A model generated the notes under the pieces. That model saw only the letters and a program-made list of their open reading frames with translations, was not told the origin of the DNA and ran no database searches. Of a stretch of 64,000 nt of DNA, positions 46,947-57,880 are shown piece by piece. This DNA is from Isoetes taiwanensis (lineage: Eukaryota > Streptophyta > Lycopodiopsida > Isoetales > Isoetaceae): positions 1 through 64,000 of the forward strand of contig JAJEKV010000301.1 of the NCBI GenBank assembly GCA_021234155.1. The letters run 5' to 3'. Each line of letters begins with the position of its first letter. Position 1 is the first letter of the stretch. The position numbers were made by a program, and so were the translations under genes.

Positions 46947-47060
46947 TGCGGAATTGTAGCGCCTCCTTTAGTGCAATAAAAAACCTGATCGCCTAAAAGT
47001 AAGTGCCTGCGAGCTCACGACGCGAAACTAAAATGTCTTAAGTGTCCTGATGAGAAATAT

Positions 47061-47268
47061 GTCGCACCGTGGCCACGGTGCGAAACAAATATAAACGCCA
47101 AAGACAACAATACGGTATTCGCGACCGTGGCCCACGGTCGCGATATTTTATTAAAAGAAGGCCAAATTTAGTTAAGCGCAAAACATACTACACCCGCCCA
47201 CGGTCTTGAAACTACACAACATGACTACACGAACTCCACATGTTTCGCACGGTGGCCACGGTGTTGAC
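47061..47268. repeat. Palindrome cluster V (four units, two degenerate)
   Basis: Centres lie near 47072, 47131, 47197 and 47255. The spacing is less exact (58-66 bp) than in other clusters. The second unit is a compensated variant, GACCGTGG.CCACGGTC, changed on both arms so pairing is kept. It lies between the 5' end of C and the 3' end of D. Confidence 0.85.
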
Positions 47269-47342
47269 TTTGCAAAAGGATATAAGTTATTGGCAAACAA
47301 TACTGGGATTTGAACCCAGTAACACCATTATTATTTATTTGT

Positions 47343-47849
47343 TTAACTGTTTTCACTTAAAGAAAGTACAACAGGAGGTATACAGAGCTTTGTTGTATAC
47401 AACTCTTCCCTACGTTTTCCTACCTTGACACCATCCACCAAAAAATGGAAGACGTTTAAGTCACATTTTGATTCCAAAATAATTCTTACATCAAATAAAG
47501 ACCATGCTTCTTCGACTTTTAAGGTTTTAAACAATTGACCACCTTTGAAGATAGCAATGTCAATGACCGCAGAATGGGTACCATCAACATCGTCTTGTTC
47601 CATTGGAACCCACGTCCATCTGCTCCCTTCTTTTACTTCCCTCCATCTTCTGTATTTGAAGGTAATGTAAACTGTTTGCTTTCGAATACAATACCTGATT
47701 CGAACGCTTTCTTTCTTTATCCTGCACTGTACCTTCTCAACTCCTTCATGCAGACGGGATGACCATTCATCACATAAAATGTCATCCAGAAACAACTGAC
47801 AATCACTTACAGTAAACATTTTTGAAGTCTTCTTGACTACTTCCCACAC
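47343..47849 (-). CDS. Unknown gene D, last exon
   Basis: An open segment preceded by a convincing acceptor ('ttttatccag' on the minus strand), so this is probably a 3' exon of about 168 codons. It begins WEVVKKTSKMF and ends LSLSENS. The end segment has alternating hydrophobics (LFKTLKVEEAWSLFDVRIIL, then NVFHFLVDGVKVG), compatible with a ubiquitin-like beta-grasp fold, but this is a guess from pattern only. Upstream exons were not found; insertions fill 48.1-49.7 kb. Confidence 0.4.
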   Translation of the reverse strand: MWEVVKKTSKMFTVSDCQLFLDDILCDEWSSRLHEGVEKVQCRIKKESVRIRYCIRKQTVYITFKYRRWREVKEGSRWTWVPMEQDDVDGTHSAVIDIAIFKGGQLFKTLKVEEAWSLFDVRIILESKCDLNVFHFLVDGVKVGKRREELYTTKLCIPPVVLSLSENS

Positions 47850-48181
47850 TGGATAAAAATAATTCCTTCAATTAAATCCTATAATTGTTACTCCACAAAA
47901 TTTACAATATTTATAAATATGTAGGTAGAGAACAATACAAAGATGAGGTATTTTTAACATCCATGGGAAGCAAATCACATTTCAACAGATAGATAGATGC
48001 CATGGAATAGAACTATACATAGTGCGACTCTGGGTGGTCTTGAATCTAATACATCGCTCTTCTGGAACAAGTGTGTTAAAGAAGGATGACTAATTTTGTT
48101 TTTACATTCCTTTTTCGCACTTTGTAATTGCAGTTAACAAATTAGTAGTACGGGGCATAGCCCCCAAGTTCTGCTTGGGCT
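47850..48181. other. Probable intron or spacer upstream of gene D exon
   Basis: AT-rich with no open frame. It precedes the acceptor of gene D on the minus strand. Confidence 0.4.
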
Positions 48182-48300
48182 TCTGCCCTCTTGTTTGGTT
48201 CTTGGTATTTGAGATTTGTTATGCCCTCTTTCTGTATTGGGTCCCATAACCCGATTGGGTTTCCGCGGACGATAAAATCTTTATCTTATCTTATCTATCC
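48182..48300 (+). mobile_element. LINE 3'-end fragment
   Basis: 'gggtcccataacccgattgg' and 'tccgcggacgataaaat' followed by a (TCTTA)n-like tail. The same 3' words occur, in reverse, at the end of the larger LINE at 50500. Strongly 5' truncated. Confidence 0.7.
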
Positions 48301-48349
48301 TTTATATGTCTCTCACATAGCGTCCATTTCATAAAAAGGATGCAATATA

Positions 48350-49691
48350 AGGAGGTTAATTGTCATGATATGGCATATAGGCTGACACAATTTGAGAGGG
48401 TTATTGCCGTGATTAGTGAGAGGTAAGGATTGACCTCTTTTAGACATCTAATGGAGGCGACTATCACCGATGATTTGATAACCTCTCTAAACAGGGTTAC
48501 TAGGGTCTGCAATTTCGACCCCAACTCAGATTTCTCTGGCATCAAATTCTGGAGCAATGGCTTCATCTGCATCAACTTGGTGCCTGTTCTCGTTTTCATA
48601 ATCTGCTTCAGAAGGAAAGTTGAAGCCTTCAATTTTTCTATTAGAAGTTTTGCCTGACAATGGGTCTTCGATGACCCCATCTAGAACTTTCAAGGGCGTC
48701 TTGCACTCTGCAACCAATCCAGTGTTTGTAACTGGCATTTCTCCATCTCCTTCCTCTACAATGATTCACCAATGTATTTTTCAACGGCCATGTCTACAAT
48801 CCTTCCTTCACCGAGGGTTGGGTCTTTGCTCTAGCCCTCTTCTTCCTGGGCACCTACAATAGCTTCGCTCTGGCCCTCTTGCTCCTTTGCACTATCGGCA
48901 ACTTCTCCAACTCTCTGATTTGCACCTTCTTTAGCTTCACAACCACTCTGCTTTGCTTGTTTTGCCTTCTCCCTCGCACTATCAGAAACTTTTCCGGCTT
49001 TCTACTTGGCCCCTTCTTTAGTCTCTTTAGCCTTCTGCCTTGCACCCGCTGCTGTCTCTCTGCCCTGCTCTGCGGCTAAGAATCCTTGAGCCACATCTTC
49101 ACAGATTTTTTGCTCGGTAATCTGCATCTCTGTGGCATCTAATTGCGAAGGCGTCCCTCCATTTTTGGAAATCCTAAATTCCTCTGGAACTTTCCCTTCA
49201 TGATGCCTCTTCCTTGAATTCACCGCTTGCAAATCTACACTCTCGGCTTCTGCAAATAGATTTCTGAAGATTTGGGTTTCTGCAGATGATTTCTTCGCCC
49301 ATACTTCGTCTTCTTCCGGATTATATGCCGTAATAGAAAAAAAAGCCGTTATTGCGGTTTTAGCTTTTAAAGTGAATACCTTCAAGCTTTTTTTCAATCG
49401 GGAGAGTCCTATCTTCATCGATTTCTTCTTTCTGCATTTTCTAAATTGGGGAGCCCCCTACTTCATCTCTCATCACTACGTCCCAGGATCTTCACATCTG
49501 CTCTGATACCATCTTAATATTATGAGAGTTAGAATAAGAGATTAGAGAGCGCTGGGACAAGAGACACTGTGTGTATATATTCATAGAAACAAAAGAGTAC
49601 AATATAACTAATCATAAGGACACGACTCTTTGCCTACATGGATGAGACATCATATGATATGCTGAGTTGGCAGGGTTGTTATATTCTAACA
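48350..49691 (-). mobile_element. Small LTR-retroelement fossil with unrecognised internal frame
   Basis: On the minus strand a 169-bp LTR (49691-49523, TGTTAGAATAT...AACTCTCA) is followed by a primer site TGGTATCAGAG (49511-49501). An internal region begins near 49440 and runs to about 48350. The internal frame (MKIGLSRLKKSLKVF..., then lysine/glutamate/alanine-rich) does not look like gag or pol. No second LTR is found in the window. It may be a non-autonomous LTR element or a fragment carrying foreign sequence. The left limit is uncertain. Confidence 0.5.
49523..49691 (-). repeat. Short LTR of the small LTR-element fossil
   Basis: TG...CA ends with partly inverted termini, and a primer-binding site a few bases inside. 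Confidence 0.65.
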
Positions 49692-49884
49692 GATCGAAGT
49701 ATTTGCAGCTATTGTGTTAGAGCTATTGTGCAGATTTTAAAGCTATTATGTATTTTGAAGCTGTTTTTTAGGTTTTTGAAGCTATTGCATAATGTTTGTG
49801 GCAGCATTACTATTCAGATTTTGCACAAATCAAATTTTGAGTGTGTCTTTTCTTCTCCTTTTTCCCTTTTTTTAATTTTAACTA

Positions 49885-50460
49885 AATTGAATTGAATTGA
49901 TTTTTATCATCCACGGAGACCGAATGGCCTGGGACCCAAATAAAGACTATAGCAAGCATATTATTGCTATAGAAAGCCCCCACCTCGAAGGATTTTAAGG
50001 GAAGCCTTGGCAATATTAGATATACTGAGAGATTGTACAATGATACATTATGATCCTTGCTTTGATGCATGCCAGGAGAGTACAAAGCAAGTTTGCAATA
50101 TGTAGGAGGCATAAATCCAATGCCCTATGGCAGAACAAAGTGGGAAGAAATAGAAGGGGATGTAAACCTGATGCCTATGCCAGAGTAGAATATGGCAAAT
50201 ACCAATTGCATTAAGTAGCTCGATATTATTAAACTATGGATTGTTTGTAAGCACATCAAAAGGAAGGAACCCTGACAAGAGGCTGGATTTTTTCATAGAT
50301 GGGTACAGAGTGAGAAGTAAAACACAAAGATGAAAGGCTACTAGCTGTAAGCTGGGAACCCAGAATGGTAGACCAAACTTCCATTCTGAGATGTAGGTTG
50401 GTGCCACGAGGCAGCACAAAATCATAACAACGCCAAAAAATGCGGCGCAACTTCAATTTT
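49885..50460 (-). mobile_element. LINE-related 3' fragment
   Basis: 'ttttatcatccacggagacc' and 'gggacccaaataaag' match the 3' end words of the LINE to its right. A tail of repeated 'ttcaa' type (on the minus strand) lies at 49880-49900. No coding domain is retained. Confidence 0.6.
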
Positions 50461-50465
50461 GTAAT

Positions 50466-53400
50466 AAGAATAGAATAGAATAGAATAGAATAGAATATGA
50501 TTTTATCGTCCGCGGAGACCAACTGGCCTATGGGACCCAAGTACAAAGAGAGAGCAGCAGGCGTATTACTACCAGGATTAAAAACCCCACCAGAAGGGTT
50601 TTCGAGGGAAAACCTTAGTAGCAATAAGGATCTTTGACATACCGCAGTTATATACATAATCACAAGTGCGGTGAGGTTAATGCCGGACGACAGGGGGCAT
50701 AATTGAATCACGTATCCATTACCTCCCCGGAGGTATGATCCCAACAAGCCTCTGAGGCCGTGCTCGGTAGCTCTCATGCGGCCCGATGGGGCACAACTAA
50801 CCGAAAGCATACCGAGCCCGGATATGCTCGCATTTTACGGACAGCTCGGGGGCGACTTTCATCCTTAATGGCTTCGTTGGCGGCATTGATGGACTCTGTC
50901 CTCACGCTGCCCTCGAATCCATCTCCCTGTCTCAATGCGGAGGTGGTGTGCACCTATCGCGAATGGAAGCAATCACCCCTGCGGCTTTTTTCATGGGTAG
51001 ATGGTTGCACGTAGTGGTGTGGGCCCCTCGTGAGCATGGGATTAACTCGCCGTCGATAATTTGCCATCTTGACATGTGACAGGGCCTCTGCATCCCAAAG
51101 CTTGGCCATGAAGCAAGCATCTAAGTACCGCTTCAAGGCAAGCGTTCCTTCGGTGTATGCACCGGTCCACATCCGTGGTGCTGCACATTCCATAGCGAGA
51201 ACCACCGGGCTTGCTTTGTCTTTCCAGCGAGGCTTTGAGTAAGCTCTGGGGCCCATCGCCACCGCCAAAGCAAGGTTGGGCAGCGGGCTTCATCCATAGC
51301 CACCACCTTCTCGGAAGTAAATAATGTGACGTTCAGTAGCAGCCCTCTCAGAATGGAAGGAAGCCCGTAATACGGAGCAAGATCGATATGGGACCGTGGA
51401 TTTCACTCCCGATTGCCGGGCCAATAAGGCTATCAGACTGCTCTAGATCGTTCCAAGTGGTGAGGGATATCACCGCCCCCCACACTTACGCCCCATAGAG
51501 GAGGACCGGTTCAACCAAGGCCTCGAACAAATGTGCCGGTGACCCCATGCATCTGACCGCCTTGTGATGTTGTTTTGCATTGCATCTGAGGGCTTTCCGA
51601 CTGCAGTGACCCGAATAACGATGGATGCATCCCAAAGATGTGGTAGTAGAAAACTCAATGCCCAAATACTTATAAGACTGAGCCACCTCCACTACCTGCC
51701 CCTGGTAAGTGAATGAGGGAAGGCGTGGGTGCCGGGATGATGGGACCAACAGCACCCTTGTCTTGGCCAAGTTAACTCTCATGTCAGTGAATTGGCAGAA
51801 AGTGTCCAAAGCATCCAGGTGGCGTTGCATGTCCTCTGGGGTATATGCGAGCAGGTCAACATCATCAGCATATATGAGTTGCCGGATTATGTGGTGCATC
51901 AACCCGGCGCCTCCCGTGCTTCGCCTAGCCATTCTTCTAGCTGGTCAATGTACAAGCGAAGAGCGTCGGGGATAGAGGGCAGCCCCGGGCGCACCCCAAT
52001 GCTACTAACAACAGCTCCCGACAAGCGATTGTGAGGCGGCCGAGCAAGCCTCAGATAGATGCAGTATATAGCATTACGCAAGTCGATGGGGGTCCCTAAG
52101 CGTCTCAATCTATCCCACAACTTATCCCGGCCTTCGTGTCAAAAGCCTTTGCGAAATCCACAAAGCAGCAAAGATGATTCTCAAGGCCGATTCGGCTATC
52201 CTCTATGAGTGTTCGCAGAGTGAAGATATGGTCAATAGTAGAATGCCGGGCGGAAGCTTTACTGGGAGAAACCGCGACTTCTCCATCCCTCGCCCAAAGT
52301 GTCAATCGGGCCAAGAATCCCGCAAGCAACTTGGCAAAACGCAGGTAACGACCATAATGGTGCGATGGTTGGTCAACGTGGGGGTCCCCTTTGTATATGG
52401 GCACAACTCTTGGTAGTCCAGTGGGGAAGCCTTCTTGCAATGCCCCGTTGAAGAGGCTTTGAGAACCGACACCATTGGGGCCCGCCCACTTGAGAAGCTC
52501 ACCGCGATACCATCCAAATCTGGGTGCCTTCCCGGATTAGCGGCGGCTGCAGGCCCATTATGACATCCCCTTCAAGAATGACCGCCAGCTGGGCCACGTG
52601 CGGGAGGTACCGGGCCCCGCTTCCCATTGGGTCATACAAACCGCCGCAAGTATCTCACCCATTGTTCGGGGTAATATTTCTCGCGGGTCGCGGGGCTTAC
52701 TCAAGACCTTTCTCCGTAAGGCCCTAGGGTGGCGGCCTAGAAGACCAAACATCACATTCGGTGCTCGCAAGGTACCGGGCTTTCTTGGTCTTGAGGAAGG
52801 AGCGGTATTGTGGGACGGCCTCGGGCGGCTAATGGTGGGGTCCAAAGACTTGGCGGAGCCATCGTTTCACTCCGACATTCGCCATCGAACCCGGTGATTG
52901 CGAGGGAAGGTGATTGCAGCCCCCGTGGATCGCCGAGAGCGCCTCTCCCAAAGCATCATCCCCTACCCTCGGAAGGAGCCGGTTCACCGGGCCATCCGGC
53001 CGTTGAAGTGTGGGGAGTTGCAGCACTCCGGCAGCTCATGCTCAAGCATCCGCGATAGACCGCGGCATGATCATAGTCCAGACGCAAACCGCGTGGTACA
53101 TGGGGTGTTGGGGCAATGGGTGCTTTCGGTTGGCACCGCCAATCTATCCGCAAGAACAGGGGGCTGATGGTCGGAGTCTACTTCCTCGCCCCGGCCACCT
53201 GTCCGCACACCGGGTGCAGTGATCAAGTGTAGGCATTGCTCGTCGCTAGCACGTAATCCACCACACCGGTGCCAGCCCCCTCGGTTCTCCCCGTCTACAA
53301 GTGAAGCGGGCTGGAGGGCTACCACCGTGACCCATTGCAAATGACCAGGTCAAAGATATCGCCTTCAAAGCGGCTTTACTGGCTTGGGCCATACCGGTGT

Positions 53401-53760
53401 CACCGGTCGTCATCCGACGCCTTTGGCCAAACCATCTCTCGCGGGGTCCATTTGCAACACATCCCCTAGAGGTGCGAATTTTGGGATGGCCTCGCCCCTC
53501 GCGCGCGCATTGAAGTCTCCAAGCAACATGACCTTGCCCAATTGTCTGTACTGCTGTATGTCATCATATAGATCAACATAGGGCTCCTGCCTGTCCACAT
53601 CCAAGTGCGTGTGGTAAAAGTTGCTCTCAGCATGTGGGAAGTAGCAAGCCGCCACAAAGAGAGGGCTGCCATCGCTGTTCTGCACTCGTACCCACAGGTA
53701 TCTGTTGTGCCTGTCTGCCTTGCACAGGGAGACCGATTGGGCCGATAAGGAAATGCCTTT
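50466..53760 (-). mobile_element. Non-LTR retrotransposon (LINE), 5' truncated
   Basis: On the minus strand, a partial AP-type endonuclease (VMLLGDFNARA near 53530) is followed by reverse transcriptase and a C-terminal part. The reverse transcriptase carries STIDHIFTLRTLIE and CCFVDFAKAFDT near 52200, then the catalytic YADDVDLLA near 51860. The 3' end is a (TTCTA)n tail, seen as 'agaatagaatag' at 50467-50500. The endonuclease N-terminus is missing at about 53760, typical of incomplete reverse transcription. The reading frame changes several times over 3.3 kb, so it is inactive. A LINE of this type copies its RNA at a nicked target using endonuclease and reverse transcriptase. Confidence 0.85.
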
Positions 53761-53929
53761 GTTTTGGAAGCTTTAAATATACTAGTTTCCTTTGACATCC
53801 TACATCCACCCAAAGGACTTCGTAACAATGAATTGCAACTTATACAAGTCATGGCATATATATATAATTATAGACAAGTGTTTGTAGTATAAAAGACTAC
53901 ATGAGGCCGACCTTGCAATGTGGATGGTG

Positions 53930-55530
53930 AAAGATGCCCTTAGATTTTTAAGATTCCACAAAGATTTCTCTAGATTCTCAAAGACTATTCCAAGACGCTC
54001 ATAAATTCCTCACGATTCTATGTAGGTTCTCCTACATTCATTCAAAATTTGTAAAGGTTTTCCTAGATTCCCCTATATTCTCAAAGATTTTATGAAGATT
54101 CCCTTGGATTCCTCGAGATTCTCAAAGATTTTCATGAGATTCCCATATATTCCCTAAGGTTCCCTTGAGATTCCCCTAGATTCCCAAAGATTGTCTCAAG
54201 ATTCACCTAGATTCCCCATGTAACTATGTAGATGCTCTTCGATTCCCTTAGATTTTATGAAGATTCCTTTAGGTTCTCCAAGATTTCATCAAGATTCCCC
54301 TCGATTACTAAAGATTTTATGGAGATTCCTTTAGATCCTACGAATATTCCCTTAGATTCTTCAAGATCGTATCAAGATTCCTCTAGATTTTCAAAGATTC
54401 TCTCACTATCACATAAATTTCTTAAGATTATAGATTTTGTAAGATCCTATGAAGATTCCCCTAGATTCTCAAATATTCCATGAAGATTCCCTTCGATTCC
54501 CTTAGATCCTCTCGAGATTCCCATAGATTCCTAAAGGTTGCCCCAAGATTCCCCATGATTCTATGTAGATTCTCTTGGATTCCCTTAGATTCTATGAAGA
54601 TTCCTCTAGGTTCTCAAAGATTTCATCAAGATTCCCCTAGATTTCTAAAGATTTTATGAAGATTCCTTTAAATTTCGTTAGATCTTATGAACATTCCTCA
54701 GGTCCTCCAACATTCCATCAAGATTCGCCTAGAATCTAAAAGATTCTATTAAGATTCCTAGATTCTCAAAGGTTCTATGTAGATCCTCCTAGTTTTTCGA
54801 AGATCCAATCAAGTTCCCCTTAGATTCTCAAATATTTTATGAAGATTCCCTAGCTTTCTATAGATTCTCTCGAGATTTGCATATATCCTCAAATATTGTC
54901 CCAAGATTCACCTAGATTCCCCACAATTCTATGTAGACTTTCTTAGATCCTATGAAGATTTCCGTAGGTCCTCGAAGGTTCCATCAAGATTCCCCTAGAT
55001 TTTTAAAGATTCCATCAAGGTTCCCCTACATTTCTAAATATTCTCTCAAGGTTCACATAGATTCCCCAAGATTCTATGTAAATTCTCCTAGATTCTTTAA
55101 AATGCTAGCAATATTCCCTTAGATTCTCAAATATTCTATGAGATTCCCTAGATTTCCATAGATCCTCCTAATATTCCCATAGTCCCTAAGGTTCTCTTGA
55201 GATTCCCTAAATTCCCAAAGACTATTCCAATATTCCTCTATTTCCCAAGATTCTATGTAGATTCTCTTAGCTTCCCGAGATCTTATGAGGATTCCCTTAG
55301 ATTCCCAAAAATTCTCCCAAGAATTCCATAGATTTTGCAAGATTCTATGTCTAAGATCCTACGAAGATTCCCCTAAATTTCCAAAGATCCTCTTGAGACT
55401 CCCTTAGATTCCTTCTATTGAGATTCCTCTAGATTCCTAAAGATCCTATGAAGATTCCCCTAGATTCCCTTCAATTACATAGATTTCATAAAATCCTAAG
55501 ATTCTAAGAAGATTCTTAGAATCCAATCAA
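53930..55530. repeat. Degenerate AGATTC minisatellite, 1.6 kb
   Basis: The word GATTC recurs every 10-12 bases over long stretches (for example 54090-54130), in higher-order units of about 30 bp such as 'cctagattctcaaagattctatga'. The unit 'tgaagattcc' (GAAnnTTC) occurs about ten times. Open frames across it are repeat translations. It has no close similarity to other repeats in the window. Confidence 0.9.
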
Positions 55531-55539
55531 CTGCGATGG

Positions 55540-56590
55540 AACGGTGCCAAAGCACCACTCATAAGTCCTCGACGAGAGGAATCCAAAGGCATGAGCCCCA
55601 CCTTCATCCGACCCCTCTACTGCAAGTTACGTGTCTTTGAAGACGATTAAAAAAAAAAGAAGCTTCTTGGAAAGTCCACTCATAAATGCTTTGCCACTCA
55701 CTAACTTTTTATTAATGAGAGTGCCACCTCATTTTTTTTAAAGAAAAAAAAAAGCAATTTAATATAAAAACTTAATGGCTAGGATTTATTCTCACCTTTT
55801 GATCTAACGATTAGAATTTGCTACACACCGTCTGCTTTTTGGCACCTTCCTGCTGCTAACAAGTTGCGTGCTGTTACTCAAAAGTTATTAAGGTCAGCAT
55901 GCGGATTGGATAAAGCACACGAAAAAGCTTGGTGGACAGTGATGAAGAAGATCGGTCAAGTACGTCCAGTTTTGAGAGTGAGGCAGAGGACATCAACAGC
56001 TCTGATAATCTCGACCTGAACGAGTCAGAAGATGAGATGCATCCCGATCTAGCTGCAAAATGTAAGTTTGTCAGATAACGTATGTATAGAAATAGGAAAG
56101 TATTCAGTGTTTACCAATATCAAAACGTATTATATTTTTGACAATTTTATTCATAATTTTGTAATGATTTCAAAAACTCGGAATGCACTACCTTTTTGTT
56201 GTTTAAGTGCACTACCTATGTTTTTTAACGTATGCTTCTTTATGTCCTCTATATTTTTACTATTTTTCATTATTAACCGGGGGATGAAAAGAGTAACAAA
56301 GATTTTTGCATTAAAGCTGAGTTAAATTACCACCCTAAAAAATGGTACCTAAAATGTCCAAAATGTCACACTTGTCACGCATAGACCACGAAAATGGATC
56401 TTTTCAAGGGAATTTTAGGGATTTTAAAGATTTCTTTTAAGGGGCATTTGAAGCAAAGTAGTGCGTTTCAATTTAAACATTCTCGATCTGATATAACAAC
56501 TTGATCTTTTTCCCTCTCTCTCTCTCAACCTCCTGCTCAAACATTTTACATACAGTGAGCTTGGTCTTTGTGCCTTAAAATGTAACATTT
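55540..56590. other. Intergenic stretch
   Basis: A/T-rich DNA with homopurine runs. A short open frame with an acidic segment (EDEDRSSTSSFESEAED-like, about 55930-56060) could be a decayed exon. No gene is supported. Confidence 0.4.
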
Positions 56591-56599
56591 TGTTTTCCT

Positions 56600-57880
56600 T
56601 GAGAAGTCATCTTTAAGTGTTATAAAAAAACTTTTTACTAGTCGTGCCTGTCACATTGACAAGGCCACATAAATGTGTGTGAATAAGATCAAGAATTCCT
56701 TTTGCTCTTTTTATTGATTTCTTGAAGCTGAGTCTAACGTGTTTTTCCACCATGCAGCCTTCACATACAACTATTTGCTCATTTGCAGTGATCATGTTCT
56801 TCTTAATCATAATGTATGTTATTCAAGTGAGTGTGACAACCTTTCATGCCATTGTCTTATTGTATAGATAGCTGCAAAATTTATTGCACTTTCAAAATTA
56901 AACTTATCAAGTGCAAATAAATTTCCAACCCTTTTGGCAAAGAATTTCAGTTCATTCTCAAGAAAGATATTATAATGAGTTTTCTCAAAGCAGATCTTGT
57001 AGTCTAGGTCTACTAGTTGACTAACAGAAACTAGATTTCTAACCATTGAAGGTACACAAAGCATGTTTTTGAGTTCTATTCACTGGCCATGCAAGTCATA
57101 AATCTCCAACAACCCTGATTCTTCTACTTGTTGTAAGTTTCCATCTCCAAATTGAATGTAACTTGAAGTGTTCCTAGATCTCTCCTTCAAGTCACTTGCT
57201 CTCTTGATCACACATCTCTGAGCTCCTCAATCTAAGACAAGCAGTTATCTTTATCATTAGTTTCATGTACTAGCAGAATTTAATGTTCAGGTTGAAATTT
57301 ACCTATGCATTTTCGTCCATCCCTTCCTCAACTTTATTTTCCCTTTCTTTGTCATGTTTATAATAGATATATTTCTTTCTCTAACTCCTCCTATTATCGA
57401 ATCTTCCTCTAGATCCACCTTTGAATTCATCCTTTCCTCTAACCTTTGCAAGATCTTTAGGACTAGAGCAGTCTCTTGCTTGGCGTCAAAGACAATCATA
57501 GTTAAAAAACTATTATCTCTTGCTAGCTTTGGGTAGTTATTCCTCAAATGCCCATAATTATTGCAGTGATAGCATGGGACAAGTTTGCTTGTATCATGTT
57601 ATGTGTTCTTTCCTTTTCCTTCTCCAACATACAAAATTTCTTAGTGCTCTTCTTGCTCACTAATTACTAACTTTTTGTTCAAGTTCTGATTTGACCATTA
57701 ATTCTGCATCCTCTCACTCTTAGCCACATTTCTAACTAAGGCAGATAACTGATCATTACCTAGTGGTCACCTGTGATCACAACTCCTGGTGCCTCAAAAT
57801 CTGTTACCATGTTATCAAATCTCTGAAAACAATTTGTCACTTCATCCCTTTCATAGAATTTTAGGGTCTTGAGCAACGAC
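56600..57880 (-). mobile_element. Copia fossil fragment (gag to start of integrase)
   Basis: On the minus strand the order is gag residues (about 57880-57780), a basic region, a zinc-knuckle-like part, a pre-integrase region (LCVPSMVRNLVSVSQLVDLDY, then WHERLSH) and the first part of integrase. The same blocks are seen in the young Copia at 29438-35018, so the two are related but old and diverged. No LTRs were found. Broken in several places. Confidence 0.75.

Noticed and set aside
39862-47268. CRISPR array
   Set aside because: Regular palindromes with differing spacers look CRISPR-like, but clusters have only 2-4 units, there are no cas genes, and the surroundings are clearly eukaryotic nuclear DNA.
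47296-47330. tRNA gene
   Set aside because: Only a T-arm is seen; acceptor, D-arm and anticodon arm are not found, so it is kept as an observation, not a gene.
54232-55340. Frames in the AGATTC minisatellite
   Set aside because: Repeat translations (SRFS..., NLWN...) with no independent support.
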